This document shows, in pieces, positions 1 to 8,676 of a stretch of DNA of 64,000 bases. The notes under the pieces were generated by a model. That model searched no databases, was not told the origin of the DNA, and saw only the letters and a list, made by a program, of their open reading frames with translations. Position 1 is the first letter of the stretch; each line of letters begins with the position of its first letter. The position numbers and the translations under genes were made by a program. Source of the stretch: CBDHFQ01 sp965262565 (GTDB lineage: Bacteria > Bacteroidota > Bacteroidia > J057); assembly GCA_965262565.1 (NCBI GenBank), contig CBDHFQ010000005.1, positions 186,001-250,000 of the forward strand, given 5' to 3'.

Positions 1-977
1 TCTACATTTAGTGTATATCGCTTAAAAAAATCCCATATTTCAGCACTGGCATTAATATCTTGATTAATTCTGCCGAAAAGGAGTGGTCTCCCATCGCGCA
101 TTCCTCCAGGCCATGTATGTCCTCCTCCATTTACTCTGTAATACTGTACTTCTGCGTTCGCTTCACAGTCCTCATAGCTAGTTAATACGACAGTGGAAAT
201 ATCCGATGGATCTATATCTTCAAATAGCGTAATAGTAGAATCTCTTGTACAACCATTGATATCCAGCCAATAATCGATGGTAGGTAATACCCCTCTTCCG
301 GTTATTCCTCCATCAAAAGGGGAAATTAAGTCCGAAGTTCCGTGTACATGTAGAATAGGAACAGCTCGGTCAGGAATGCAATCAACTATTTCTTCTATAG
401 GTAAATCTCCAGCTACTGAGGCAAATGCAGCTATGCGATCATTTAATTCACAAGCTAAATAATAGACCATCTGCCCTCCGATGGACATTCCAGCCGCATA
501 AACTTGCTCTAAAGCTACTGGAAACCTACTATCCACTTCATCAATTAATGCCGAAATGAATGCAATATCATCATTATTTGAAAGACTTCCATATAGATTC
601 CAACCATCACCTTCAAATCCTAGTAAAGGATCACCTACAGGATCATTAGCCAATAGTGTTCTGATATTCACTTCTAACCCTCTGGGATATACCACTAAAA
701 ATTTCCCCGTATCAGCCACCAAATTCATTTGGGAAATAAAGGCTTGTTGAACAGGATCGCTGGTAAAGCCATGAAGGTTGATCACTAAAGGTGTAGCCTC
801 GGTACTATCATATTCAGAGGGAATATATAGATTATACGTTCTATCTGAATTATTAACTGAAAGAGTATCTACTATCCATTCACCTGATTGAGCTGCCAAA
901 TGATCTCTCCAGCATAGAAAAAAACAACATAGGATAAGCATTTGAAGATAACATTTGAGGAATACCATTGGATTCAT
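1..977 (-). CDS. Secreted PHB-depolymerase/LpqC-like esterase (C-terminus cut by window edge)
   Basis: The frame is open from an ATG at 977 to the first base of the window, so about 325 residues are present and the stop is missing. The N-terminus is a hydrophobic signal peptide ending near AAQS. An alpha/beta-hydrolase nucleophile elbow GMSIGG lies near residue 163, followed by HVHGTSD near 209 (likely acid region) and GGGHTWPGG near 284 (likely catalytic His). This order is typical of the LpqC/poly(3-hydroxybutyrate) depolymerase/feruloyl esterase family, which cleaves ester bonds outside the cytoplasm. The actual substrate is not deducible. A second ATG three codons downstream is possible. 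It is convergent with nothing on this side; the next gene, ppc, is on the same strand 300 bases upstream. Confidence 0.85.
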   Translation of the reverse strand, partial: MNPMVFLKCYLQMLILCCFFLCWRDHLAAQSGEWIVDTLSVNNSDRTYNLYIPSEYDSTEATPLVINLHGFTSDPVQQAFISQMNLVADTGKFLVVYPRGLEVNIRTLLANDPVGDPLLGFEGDGWNLYGSLSNNDDIAFISALIDEVDSRFPVALEQVYAAGMSIGGQMVYYLACELNDRIAAFASVAGDLPIEEIVDCIPDRAVPILHVHGTSDLISPFDGGITGRGVLPTIDYWLDINGCTRDSTITLFEDIDPSDISTVVLTSYEDCEANAEVQYYRVNGGGHTWPGGMRDGRPLLFGRINQDINASAEIWDFFKRYTLNV

Positions 978-1104
978 GTATGTTGATTTGAAAGTAATCG
1001 CAATTTATCTGTGATAAGCGACTTCATTATGACGATCACATTAAGTAAAATGTCATTCTATAGAAAAAGGTTGTTAACTTTTAAGGAAAATTAAGCGAAA
1101 TATT

Positions 1105-1235
1105 ATGTCTACTTTTTTGAGACAACGCCTTCTTACGATCTCTGAGTACCATCGAATGGTAGAGGTGGAGATTTTGACTCGGAAGATAAAGTAGATCTAT
1201 TAAATGGACAAATTATGCATATGAGCCCAAGGTAA
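1105..1235 (+). pseudogene. Uma2-family (DUF820) nuclease N-terminal remnant, frameshifted
   Basis: Starting at ATG 1105 the first frame reads a typical Uma2 opening, with LTISEYHRMVE, and stops at 1192. A one-base shift at about 1180 restores a second frame reading EDKVDLLNGQIMHMSP, which is the conserved second segment of Uma2 proteins (usually written as ..VELINGEIVEMSP). That frame stops at 1233. No C-terminal nuclease core follows; the sequence runs into the 3' end of ppc. I read this as the decayed start of a Uma2 gene. The family assignment rests on the motif spread over two frames. The region 978-1104 upstream shows no other gene. Confidence 0.6.
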
Positions 1236-1279
1236 CTTCACCGATTCTCTCCATTAGCTATTCGAAAATTTAACAATGA

Positions 1280-4108
1280 TCAACCGGTACTTTTTAGCCC
1301 TCCTGAGATGGCATTAGTAATCGCCAATAATCTTTTCAATAGCGTATCAGCATGCTCAGGATCACTTTCTTTTATTGACCGCCATTCTGTTAAATAATCC
1401 AGTTGAAGCTGATGCAATAGTGCCAATATGCTACCTCGTCTTTTTATATTCTCCAACTGATTTACTCTTCGGGTAGCTGCAGGCTCTTCGAAAATATCTG
1501 AAATTTGTGCCAATCCTTCTCTATAGTCCGCCTGCAATACTCTCATTAGCTCCTCTCTGGTATTTGCATTTTTCACAAGCTGGGCGAAGGCTTCCATGAC
1601 TTTTGGGTCCGCATTCAGCAGGTTTGTCTCCACCTGTATAAGGAGATACATCAGGAAGGGCCACTTCTCGCTTACTTCCTTTAATTGTTGGTAGGCTTCT
1701 GGAAATTGCGCTTTCAATTGCTGAAATCCTGTACCTATCCCAAACCAACCTGTCAAATTAAAACGTGATTGTTTCCAACTAAATACCCAGGGAATAGCTC
1801 TTAAATCGTCTAATGTATGCTTTCCTGATCTACGAGAAGGGCGGGACCCTATTTTACTTAGCTCCAATACATCAATGGGCGTAGCAGATCGATAAAAATC
1901 AATAAAATCGGGATGATGAATTAGGGTTGGATAATAGGTGGTGGATAATTGGGCCAATTGATCCATCGCTTCTAAGGGAATCTTGTCCTCTGTATCTGGA
2001 AACTGCTTATTCATGGTTTGTCGAGCAACTCCTGCTTGCAACATTTCCAGATTATAAGTGGAAGTTAACAAGTTACCAAATTGTGCAGCTATAGTTTCTC
2101 CTTGAACCGTTAACTTGATCAATCCGCTGACTGACCCAGAAGGCATACTATCCATAAAGCGGTGATACTTCCCTCCTCCCCTACTGATCGTTCCTCCTCT
2201 TCCATGGAAAAAGCACAATGTTACTTCGTGCTTTTCAGCTATGCCACTTAGTTTTTGTTCCGCTTTGAAAATGTTCCACCTGCTGGCTAGTATCCCTCCA
2301 TCTTTGTTGCTATCGCTATATCCAAGCATCACTTCGCAGACATTATGCGTACTTTCAAGTCGTTGCTGGGTCAATGGATGTGACAAAAATTCATCCAAGA
2401 TTCTTTCTCCAGCCTCCAGGTCTTTAATTGTCTCCAAGAGTGGAACTACTCGTAAAGGAGCATACAACAATCCTACTTCCCTCATAAATAAATATACGAC
2501 CAATAGATCGCTGACATCCCGAGTCATACTTACAATCAGGGAACCTATCCCATCATAGCCATAACGATCTACATACTCCCTGATCTCCCAGAAATAGCCC
2601 AACACTTTATCTGCTTCAGGTCCACAGGAAGTCCCTTTTAAAGTAAAAGGTCGATCTTGCTTTAATTCTTCATTGATAAAGTCTCTCCTTTTTTCCTCGC
2701 TCCACTCACTATAAGATACATCCTCATATCCCGCTTTAGTCATAAGTTGCATCAACGCTTTCTCATGGTAGCTACTATTTTGTCTAAAATCCAGCTTCGC
2801 CAAATGAAACCCAAAACATTGAACCTGACGCTCCACGGGAAAAAGCACTTCATCTATTACCCGATGAGCTCCAATTTCCGCAAGAGAATCTCTCAAAATG
2901 GACAAATCAGCCTGGAGGAAAGAAGGGTGTTTATATATCCAATCTGCAGATGGTTCGTTGGAGGCTGTTTGATGATGGGTTTCTTCACTTGAGCTAGTTT
3001 TTCGAGAGGTAGTTTCCTGAATAGTATTCGCCAAGCTAAGTACTATGAGATTCATCCATTGACGCCAGGGCTCATTTTGATTTCGATCAATGGCTTGTTG
3101 CCCTTGTTCTCCATAATTATTTACCCGTTCTCGAATAGCGATTTGAAGGATATCGGGCACTTCATTCGTAATCCCCGAAAAGCTTAGTTGGGAAGCTAAT
3201 GTTGTTAGTTGCTGCTGGATAATGTTTAGTGCTGCAAGACGATGAAGTTTTAAGGTATTCCGTGTAATTTCCGAGGTAACAAAAGGGTGCCCATCTCGAT
3301 CGCCTCCTACCCAGCTTCCAAAATGTATACGTGGAAATTGGTTCGGATGGTTGAGAAGTCCTGGATCGAAGCCCATGGCTATCCAACTTTGTTTTAGCCG
3401 CTGATCACTCACTTGAAGCACCTTAGGAAATACTTGAGAAAAGTAATACAGTACGTTATTCCGTTCATCGGTCAAACTGGGTTTTTCCAGGTACACTTCT
3501 CCTGTTCGCCACCAACGTTCCAATATGGATTCTAAATCAGATCGAATTTCCTTTTTCTCGATGCTTGACCAAACTGTATTTTCCTTTTTTACCAGCAATA
3601 AGTATAGTTCTCTATGTAATTCAAGGACAGTTATCCGTTTTGCTTCTGTAGGATGCGCTGTCAACACAGGGACAATTTCTAACTGAGAAAGTAGCCCGGC
3701 CATTTCTTTTTCGCTGATCCCTTGCTCTTTCCATGTTTGAAAGGTCTCTCCCCATGAGCCACGGATAGCAGCTAGCCCTAACTGATCTGCCACATGCCTT
3801 CTATACTGGACAGCTGCATTTTCCTCTACCAAATTTAACAATTGGAAGGAGATACTAAGAGCTTGAACGAGTTTCCCTGATGGAATATCCTTAAATGAGG
3901 CTTGATGAGAAGTTTCTGCCAACCAGGGAATATGTTGGGCTATATCGTGTTCTCCCAAATCCTCCAGGACTCGTTGAAAACAGGACATGACAAATTGAAG
4001 ATCTTCCTTAATCTTATTGAGTCCAAAGGATTTGATGTCGTTTAAGGAGTTAGCTTGAGTTTCGTTGATCATGGATTTGTTAGGTTCAGGGCTATCATTA
4101 AAAAGCAA
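1280..4108 (-). CDS. ppc: Phosphoenolpyruvate carboxylase
   Basis: This 942-residue cytoplasmic enzyme carboxylates PEP with bicarbonate to oxaloacetate, refilling the TCA cycle. Family landmarks are all present: VLTAHPTEAKR with the catalytic His near 154, GSWVGGDRDGHPFV, LDFRQNS, VMLGYSDSNKDGG, the glycine-rich loop FHGRGGTISRGGGKYH near 634, TVQGETIAAQFGN, and the C-terminal tail ending in TG. Length is usual for the family. The glycine loop continues with GKYHRF rather than the enterobacterial APAHAAL, so this belongs to a divergent lineage. The start at 4108 is an ATG; a second Met at residue 13 is an alternative. It is transcribed alone, with a 333-base gap upstream. Confidence 0.96.
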   Translation of the reverse strand: MLFNDSPEPNKSMINETQANSLNDIKSFGLNKIKEDLQFVMSCFQRVLEDLGEHDIAQHIPWLAETSHQASFKDIPSGKLVQALSISFQLLNLVEENAAVQYRRHVADQLGLAAIRGSWGETFQTWKEQGISEKEMAGLLSQLEIVPVLTAHPTEAKRITVLELHRELYLLLVKKENTVWSSIEKKEIRSDLESILERWWRTGEVYLEKPSLTDERNNVLYYFSQVFPKVLQVSDQRLKQSWIAMGFDPGLLNHPNQFPRIHFGSWVGGDRDGHPFVTSEITRNTLKLHRLAALNIIQQQLTTLASQLSFSGITNEVPDILQIAIRERVNNYGEQGQQAIDRNQNEPWRQWMNLIVLSLANTIQETTSRKTSSSEETHHQTASNEPSADWIYKHPSFLQADLSILRDSLAEIGAHRVIDEVLFPVERQVQCFGFHLAKLDFRQNSSYHEKALMQLMTKAGYEDVSYSEWSEEKRRDFINEELKQDRPFTLKGTSCGPEADKVLGYFWEIREYVDRYGYDGIGSLIVSMTRDVSDLLVVYLFMREVGLLYAPLRVVPLLETIKDLEAGERILDEFLSHPLTQQRLESTHNVCEVMLGYSDSNKDGGILASRWNIFKAEQKLSGIAEKHEVTLCFFHGRGGTISRGGGKYHRFMDSMPSGSVSGLIKLTVQGETIAAQFGNLLTSTYNLEMLQAGVARQTMNKQFPDTEDKIPLEAMDQLAQLSTTYYPTLIHHPDFIDFYRSATPIDVLELSKIGSRPSRRSGKHTLDDLRAIPWVFSWKQSRFNLTGWFGIGTGFQQLKAQFPEAYQQLKEVSEKWPFLMYLLIQVETNLLNADPKVMEAFAQLVKNANTREELMRVLQADYREGLAQISDIFEEPAATRRVNQLENIKRRGSILALLHQLQLDYLTEWRSIKESDPEHADTLLKRLLAITNAISGGLKSTG

Positions 4109-4441
4109 AAAATTATTCTTGGCCGAAAGATAATTTTTAAAGTTAATAGATAACCGTTTGTCGAGTTGATTTTAATCATTCTATACCATGCCAGGAATCA
4201 TACATCCATGGCTTTTTTTGACTTCTCCTCCATTACACACTCATCAGGTGCTCAAGATATGTCATACGGATCAACTCTTATTTCTTATACTCACTTATCA
4301 CAAAATTGATATATCAATTTAGATTACCTTAAAGAGGCGGCTGATTTCATATTAGGTTTTTTGAATTTGACTATTCGGGAATTATCGCGAACTTATCGTA
4401 GTTAAATTCCTTAACCTTAATTATTTAACTCAATTAACATC
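4109..4441. other. Intergenic region between divergent ppc and a small secreted-protein gene
   Basis: This 333-base stretch separates two divergently transcribed genes and should hold both promoters. I see no convincing open frame, RNA gene or repeat. A near-consensus box on the minus strand (TATCTTTC, one mismatch to TAnnTTTG) lies about 20 bases upstream of the ppc start. Confidence 0.5.
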
Positions 4442-4978
4442 ATGATGAAAACTATCTTTATTATCACCCTAGCTTTTTTCATTTCGATGGTACCTTACGT
4501 ATCTATGGCTCAAACACAGGAGGATTATCAAAAAATGATGGCAGAATTAGTGGGAGAATGGAATGTGGACAATTCTTCTGTTGAAACGAATATGTTCGAT
4601 CCTTCTGAAATGCCTGAATCTAAACTTGTCGTTACCAATTTGGGAGAATTTCAAAATAAAGTAGAATCCCATTCCAAAGATGAAAGTGGCAATTGGACCA
4701 AGGACTGGAGTCATGTGGAAACCTTTGACCCTGAACAAATGGTCGTCAATTTTGAAGGCACTGATGCTACTGGCGATTATCATGGCACCATCACTTTAGA
4801 TGAAGAAGGGGTACAACATATTAAGCAGTATAATTCTGCTGATCAAAAAACCATGGAGGGAACTATAGATGGGGATGATACAGAATTTTGGATCGACCTT
4901 GCCATGTATACTGACCAGGAGGGAAATATTACAGACAGTTCAATGGGAAAAATGAAGATGAAATACACCAAAATGTAG
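4442..4978 (+). CDS. Small secreted lipocalin-like (DUF1579-type) protein
   Basis: The product is 178 residues with a clear N-terminal signal peptide ending at SMAQ. The mature part begins with MMAELVGEWNVDNSS, resembling the opening of DUF1579/lipocalin-like proteins that start a beta-barrel with a G-x-W motif, and alternating short strands rich in Asp and Glu follow (for example FDPEQMVVNFEGTDATGDY and GTITLDEEG). There are no cysteines that would suggest a lipoprotein. Function is unknown. The family resemblance is a reading of motif and length, not proven. It is monocistronic: a strong palindrome follows downstream at 5145-5202. Confidence 0.65.
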   Translation: MMKTIFIITLAFFISMVPYVSMAQTQEDYQKMMAELVGEWNVDNSSVETNMFDPSEMPESKLVVTNLGEFQNKVESHSKDESGNWTKDWSHVETFDPEQMVVNFEGTDATGDYHGTITLDEEGVQHIKQYNSADQKTMEGTIDGDDTEFWIDLAMYTDQEGNITDSSMGKMKMKYTKM

Positions 4979-5144
4979 TATTTCTTATCAGAAAAATTCC
5001 AGTAAATAAAAATGAACTCACCTGAATATGTTGGAACCCCTTTGGTATAGGCAAAGAGGCCTATTGGACCTTAAATATGGGCGTAAGCGAGTAAGATGGA
5101 GGATTGACCAATAATCTTCTGTTACATCTATCCTTTTTGACTAT

Positions 5145-5202
5145 GTAGCGTGTGTTGATTAAAGAATCATAGATTTGTGATTCTTTAATCAACACACGCT
5201 AC
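5145..5202 (+). terminator. Perfect 25-bp inverted repeat, possible terminator or palindromic element
   Basis: Arms at 5145-5169 and 5178-5202 are exact reverse complements over 25 bases, around an 8-base loop. There is no long T-run after the right arm (it continues CTTTATTTA), so it is not a textbook intrinsic terminator. Its place after a short gene and before an operon makes transcription termination, mRNA 3'-end protection, or an inserted palindromic repeat all possible. Confidence 0.5.
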
Positions 5203-5330
5203 TTTATTTAAATAAAGCGGTCAACTTAAAAGGCTTATCAAATTCAAATCATTCTACGCTTGTCCTGCTTAGTCAAATAAATTGAAGAAATATTTTTTTC
5301 ATCAAATGCTACGAAACCCAAAAGCTTACT

Positions 5331-5355
5331 TATATTTGCAACATTATTGCAAATA
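5331..5355 (+). promoter_or_regulatory. TAnnTTTG promoter box overlapped by a 9-bp dyad operator
   Basis: TATATTTG at 5331-5338 matches the Bacteroidota housekeeping -7 consensus TAnnTTTG exactly. The dyad arms TATTTGCAA (5333-5341) and TTGCAAATA (5347-5355) are exact inverted repeats around CATTA, and cover the -7 box and the predicted start point. This is the geometry of a repressor site. The dyad resembles operators of Fur-superfamily regulators, which would suit the metal/siderophore-type operon downstream, but the regulator itself is an inference. Confidence 0.55.
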
Positions 5356-5412
5356 CTCCATTGCTTTATGGACTTTGCTATACCAATTCGTGATTAAATT
5401 GACTAACATGCG

Positions 5413-6105
5413 ATGCTACAAGCAATAAATCTATCAAAAGCATACGGAGAATTTCACGCCCTTAACAATTTAAATCTAACAGTTGATCAGGGAGATATTT
5501 TTTGCCTACTAGGCCAAAATGGTGCTGGAAAAACCACCACCATCAATTTATTTCTTGGTTTCATCCGCCCGACCAGTGGCAAAGCATTGATAAATGGAGT
5601 TACGGTTGATGCTAAAGGATCAACCAACCAAATGATTGCCTATATACCAGAAGTGGTTCAGCTTTATGGAAATATGAATGGCCTTGAAAATCTTGATTTT
5701 TTTAGCAGACTTTCCGGCCACAAGCATTCGAAAGAAGAATTAGTACAATTGCTTTTGAAAGCTGGTCTCCAAAAACAGGATCACTCAAAAAAGCTCTCTC
5801 AATATTCTAAAGGCATGCGGCAAAAAGTGGGCATTGCCATTGCTTTATCGAAAAATGCGCAAGCCATATTGATGGATGAGCCTACATCTGGCCTTGATCC
5901 TAAAGCTACGGATGAATTTACGATCATTTGCAAAGAGTTGGCCAATGAAGGAAAAACTATTTTCATGGCTACCCATGACATTTTTAATGCTGTCAATGTG
6001 GGCACCAGGATTGGAATCATGAAAGAGGGCAAGCTCATCCATTCTTCCGACACCAATGATATTAGCGCTAATGAGTTACAACAGCTGTATATCAAAACGA
6101 TTTAA
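5413..6105 (+). CDS. ABC transporter ATP-binding protein (ABC-2 type)
   Basis: The 230-residue cytoplasmic ATPase shows Walker A GQNGAGKTT near residue 37, an ABC signature in the degenerate form YSKGMRQKVG, Walker B AILMDEPTSGLD and the switch His in MATHD. It is the size of the standalone ATPase of ABC-2 transporters. It is first of four same-strand genes: a TonB-dependent receptor follows after about 50 bases, then two ABC-2 permeases, which are its likely membrane partners. An alternative ATG at 5408 is out of frame, so 5413 is the start. It is probably controlled by the dyad-overlapped promoter upstream. Direction of transport is unknown. Confidence 0.93.
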   Translation: MLQAINLSKAYGEFHALNNLNLTVDQGDIFCLLGQNGAGKTTTINLFLGFIRPTSGKALINGVTVDAKGSTNQMIAYIPEVVQLYGNMNGLENLDFFSRLSGHKHSKEELVQLLLKAGLQKQDHSKKLSQYSKGMRQKVGIAIALSKNAQAILMDEPTSGLDPKATDEFTIICKELANEGKTIFMATHDIFNAVNVGTRIGIMKEGKLIHSSDTNDISANELQQLYIKTI

Positions 6106-6159
6106 CATTTCTCAAACAAACTTTGTATTCCATAACAGACACCACCTCTTGTGTGAGTG

Positions 6160-8673
6160 ATGAATAATATGAAAATCACGGATATGAACATTAATTTACT
6201 CATTATTTTATCGATTTTTTGTGTCACAGGTAATGCTTTTAGCCAAATTCAAGTGACTGGAAGAGTCCTTGGCCCAAACGATGAACCTTTACCAGGTGCA
6301 ACAATTACTCTTGACAATCAGAATAGTAGCTTTGGCACCTTTACAGATATAAATGGAGACTTTTCTGTTTCTTTGGAAACAGACGGGACCTATAATTTCG
6401 AAATTCGATTTGTTGGATTTTCAACCTATCAACAATCACTGGATATCAGAGATAATTATGATGTAGGTACCATTCGTATAGAAGAAGGTAATCTCCAACT
6501 GCAAACCGTTGAGATTGTAGGTCGTGCGAGAACGGATTACATTAGCGACTATTCTTTTTCTGCAACTAAAATAGCCATTAGGAACCGAGAGCTTCCACAA
6601 GCTATTTCATCTGTTACCAAAGAATTTATAAGTGACCGACAAGCATTTCAATTGGCAGACGCAGTAAAGGCGGTAAGTAGTGTAACGTCCACTGGAGATT
6701 ATAATCACTTCAATATTCGCGGCATCACCCAGTCGGAAGATGGACAGTCTATCAATGGACTGAGAACCAGGCAGTACTATTTTCTTCAACCTATTACTTC
6801 ACATATTGAGCGGGTAGAAGTCATTAAAGGTCCTTCTTCGGTAACATTTTCTAGTGCCGATCCAGGCGGTACAGTAAATATGGTAACTAAGAAACCTTTA
6901 GATGTGTCCAGAAGTGAGGTATCTTTAACTACTGGTAGTTTCTCAACCATAAGAGGGGCTGCCGATTTCACAGGTCCACTGAATCGAGAAAAGACATTAC
7001 TTTATCGTTTTAACGCTGCTTTCCAGGAGGCTCAGTCATTCCGAAATTTGGTCCAAAATAACGCCTTCTTGATCACACCATCGATTAGCTATTTACCAAA
7101 TAACACCACTGCATTGAATGCAGAATTGATTTACAGCAGTGGAGTTGGAAACTTAGATCGAGGACAGCCTATATTTGGAAGGATTAATGGCGACTTCGAT
7201 TTGAACAGTACCCCCACCTCAACAAATGTTGGTGCCTCAAACGACTTTTATAAGTCTCAGGAACTCATGTTGATGGCCAACTTTACTAAATCTTTTGCTA
7301 AGAATATAGTATTTAACGCTTCTTATATGAAGCAAACGTGGAATGAAGATTTGGCGGAACACCGTACGGAGAATAGGGCAGCTGTAGACATCGAGGGAAA
7401 TCCGATCCCCACACTGGCTGCGATGCGCTACGTAGAGCGTCAACAGTTCTGGGACACAGATAATATCAATACTTTCCTTAATTTCAACTTGGAAAGTGGT
7501 AGTATTACCAACATAGTGGTGGTTGGATATGATGGTAGTAGATGGGAACGTACGATAGGAGGTGGGCAGAATACGGCTCGTCGATACCTCAAAATTGATG
7601 GTTCTGTAGGCAATTTCAATCCTGCCAATGCGGAAGATTTTCAAACAATGACAGTAGATGGTGTTGTGATGCCTCGGCCTAATGTGCCTCACTTTGACTT
7701 AGCCAATCCATCGAATGGTATTCGAGTAACAAAAGATTATGTGTTTGGTCAATTTGAAATTCCAGCCAATTTAACTACCACAGATGGAATATACATTCAA
7801 AATCAATTTAAGGTAGGAAAGTTTTCGGCTTTACTAAATCTTAGATATGAGTGGTTTACTGATATTTTTGATTACGAAGGGGATGAGCAAGAATTTAAAA
7901 ACGAAGCTTTTATTCCCAGGATTGGCTTGACTTATGAACTGAATAGAAATCTAAGTGTCTATGCTACCTACCTGGAGGGATTCCAACCACAAACAAACAC
8001 GGTAACCCTATCTCCTGCTACAGAGGGTCACTTTTGGGCTGCCTCTCCAGGTAATTTTGATCCCTTAGAAAGCGATTTGAAAGAGATTGGCCTTAAGGGA
8101 TCTTTCTTTAATGGACGACTGAATGGGAACTTTGCTGTATATGAAATCACCCAGCGAAATGTGTTGGCTGGTGATCCCTATGATTTAGAAAATCTAATTG
8201 AAACAGGAGAGCAAAGAAGTAGAGGTGTTGAATGGGATGTTTCAGGGTTTGTGCTACCCAACTTTCAGGTACTTGCGTCTTATGGGTATGCTGATACCGA
8301 AATTTTGGAACATGGGGATGGCGAATTGGTTGGAGAACGAATTGGAGGGGCTCCAGAACATAGCGCTAACTTTTGGGGACGATATGATATTACAAATGGA
8401 ATATTTAATGGAATAGGAATTGGTTTTGGAGCTCAGTATAGCGGAGATAAATATTCGTGGTATGCTTATGGCGCAGCTGACCGATTGTTATTGCCGGATT
8501 ACACGGTTCTTGATGGGGCATTGTACTACAAGCCAGTCAACTCCAACCTTCAATTGATATTAAAGGTGAATAATCTAACTGATGAAAATTATTGGGCAGG
8601 CGCATTAAATCAATTTAGATTAGCTCCCGGCGCACCTAGAAACGTATTGTTAACAGTTACTTATAAATTCTAA
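6160..8673 (+). CDS. TonB-dependent siderophore-type outer-membrane receptor
   Basis: This roughly 837-residue outer-membrane receptor has a signal peptide ending near NAFSQ, then a carboxypeptidase-regulatory-like beta-sandwich (IQVTGRVLGPNDEPLPGAT to about residue 110), then a plug with the siderophore-receptor signature SSVTSTGDYNHFNIRG and RVEVIKGPSSVTFSSADPGG. A beta-barrel ends in the usual terminal aromatic, LLTVTYKF. Receptors of this class import chelated metals or other small ligands using TonB energy. A GTG at 6157 just precedes the ATG at 6160; a third start at 6169 is possible. It sits between an ABC ATPase and two permeases, an arrangement suggesting one transport system spanning both membranes. 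Confidence 0.93.
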   Translation: MNNMKITDMNINLLIILSIFCVTGNAFSQIQVTGRVLGPNDEPLPGATITLDNQNSSFGTFTDINGDFSVSLETDGTYNFEIRFVGFSTYQQSLDIRDNYDVGTIRIEEGNLQLQTVEIVGRARTDYISDYSFSATKIAIRNRELPQAISSVTKEFISDRQAFQLADAVKAVSSVTSTGDYNHFNIRGITQSEDGQSINGLRTRQYYFLQPITSHIERVEVIKGPSSVTFSSADPGGTVNMVTKKPLDVSRSEVSLTTGSFSTIRGAADFTGPLNREKTLLYRFNAAFQEAQSFRNLVQNNAFLITPSISYLPNNTTALNAELIYSSGVGNLDRGQPIFGRINGDFDLNSTPTSTNVGASNDFYKSQELMLMANFTKSFAKNIVFNASYMKQTWNEDLAEHRTENRAAVDIEGNPIPTLAAMRYVERQQFWDTDNINTFLNFNLESGSITNIVVVGYDGSRWERTIGGGQNTARRYLKIDGSVGNFNPANAEDFQTMTVDGVVMPRPNVPHFDLANPSNGIRVTKDYVFGQFEIPANLTTTDGIYIQNQFKVGKFSALLNLRYEWFTDIFDYEGDEQEFKNEAFIPRIGLTYELNRNLSVYATYLEGFQPQTNTVTLSPATEGHFWAASPGNFDPLESDLKEIGLKGSFFNGRLNGNFAVYEITQRNVLAGDPYDLENLIETGEQRSRGVEWDVSGFVLPNFQVLASYGYADTEILEHGDGELVGERIGGAPEHSANFWGRYDITNGIFNGIGIGFGAQYSGDKYSWYAYGAADRLLLPDYTVLDGALYYKPVNSNLQLILKVNNLTDENYWAGALNQFRLAPGAPRNVLLTVTYKF

Positions 8674-8676
8674 ATC

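Larger units (their letters stand above)
4979..5412. other. Intergenic region with long palindrome and operon promoter
   Basis: This 434-base gap lies between two same-strand genes. It contains the 25-bp hairpin at 5145-5202 and the promoter/operator at 5331-5355, listed separately. No additional coding frame is credible. Confidence 0.6.

Noticed and set aside
2241..2558. Long open frames antisense to ppc and other large genes
   Set aside because: They have no family motifs or start signals and are shadows of strongly coding opposite frames.
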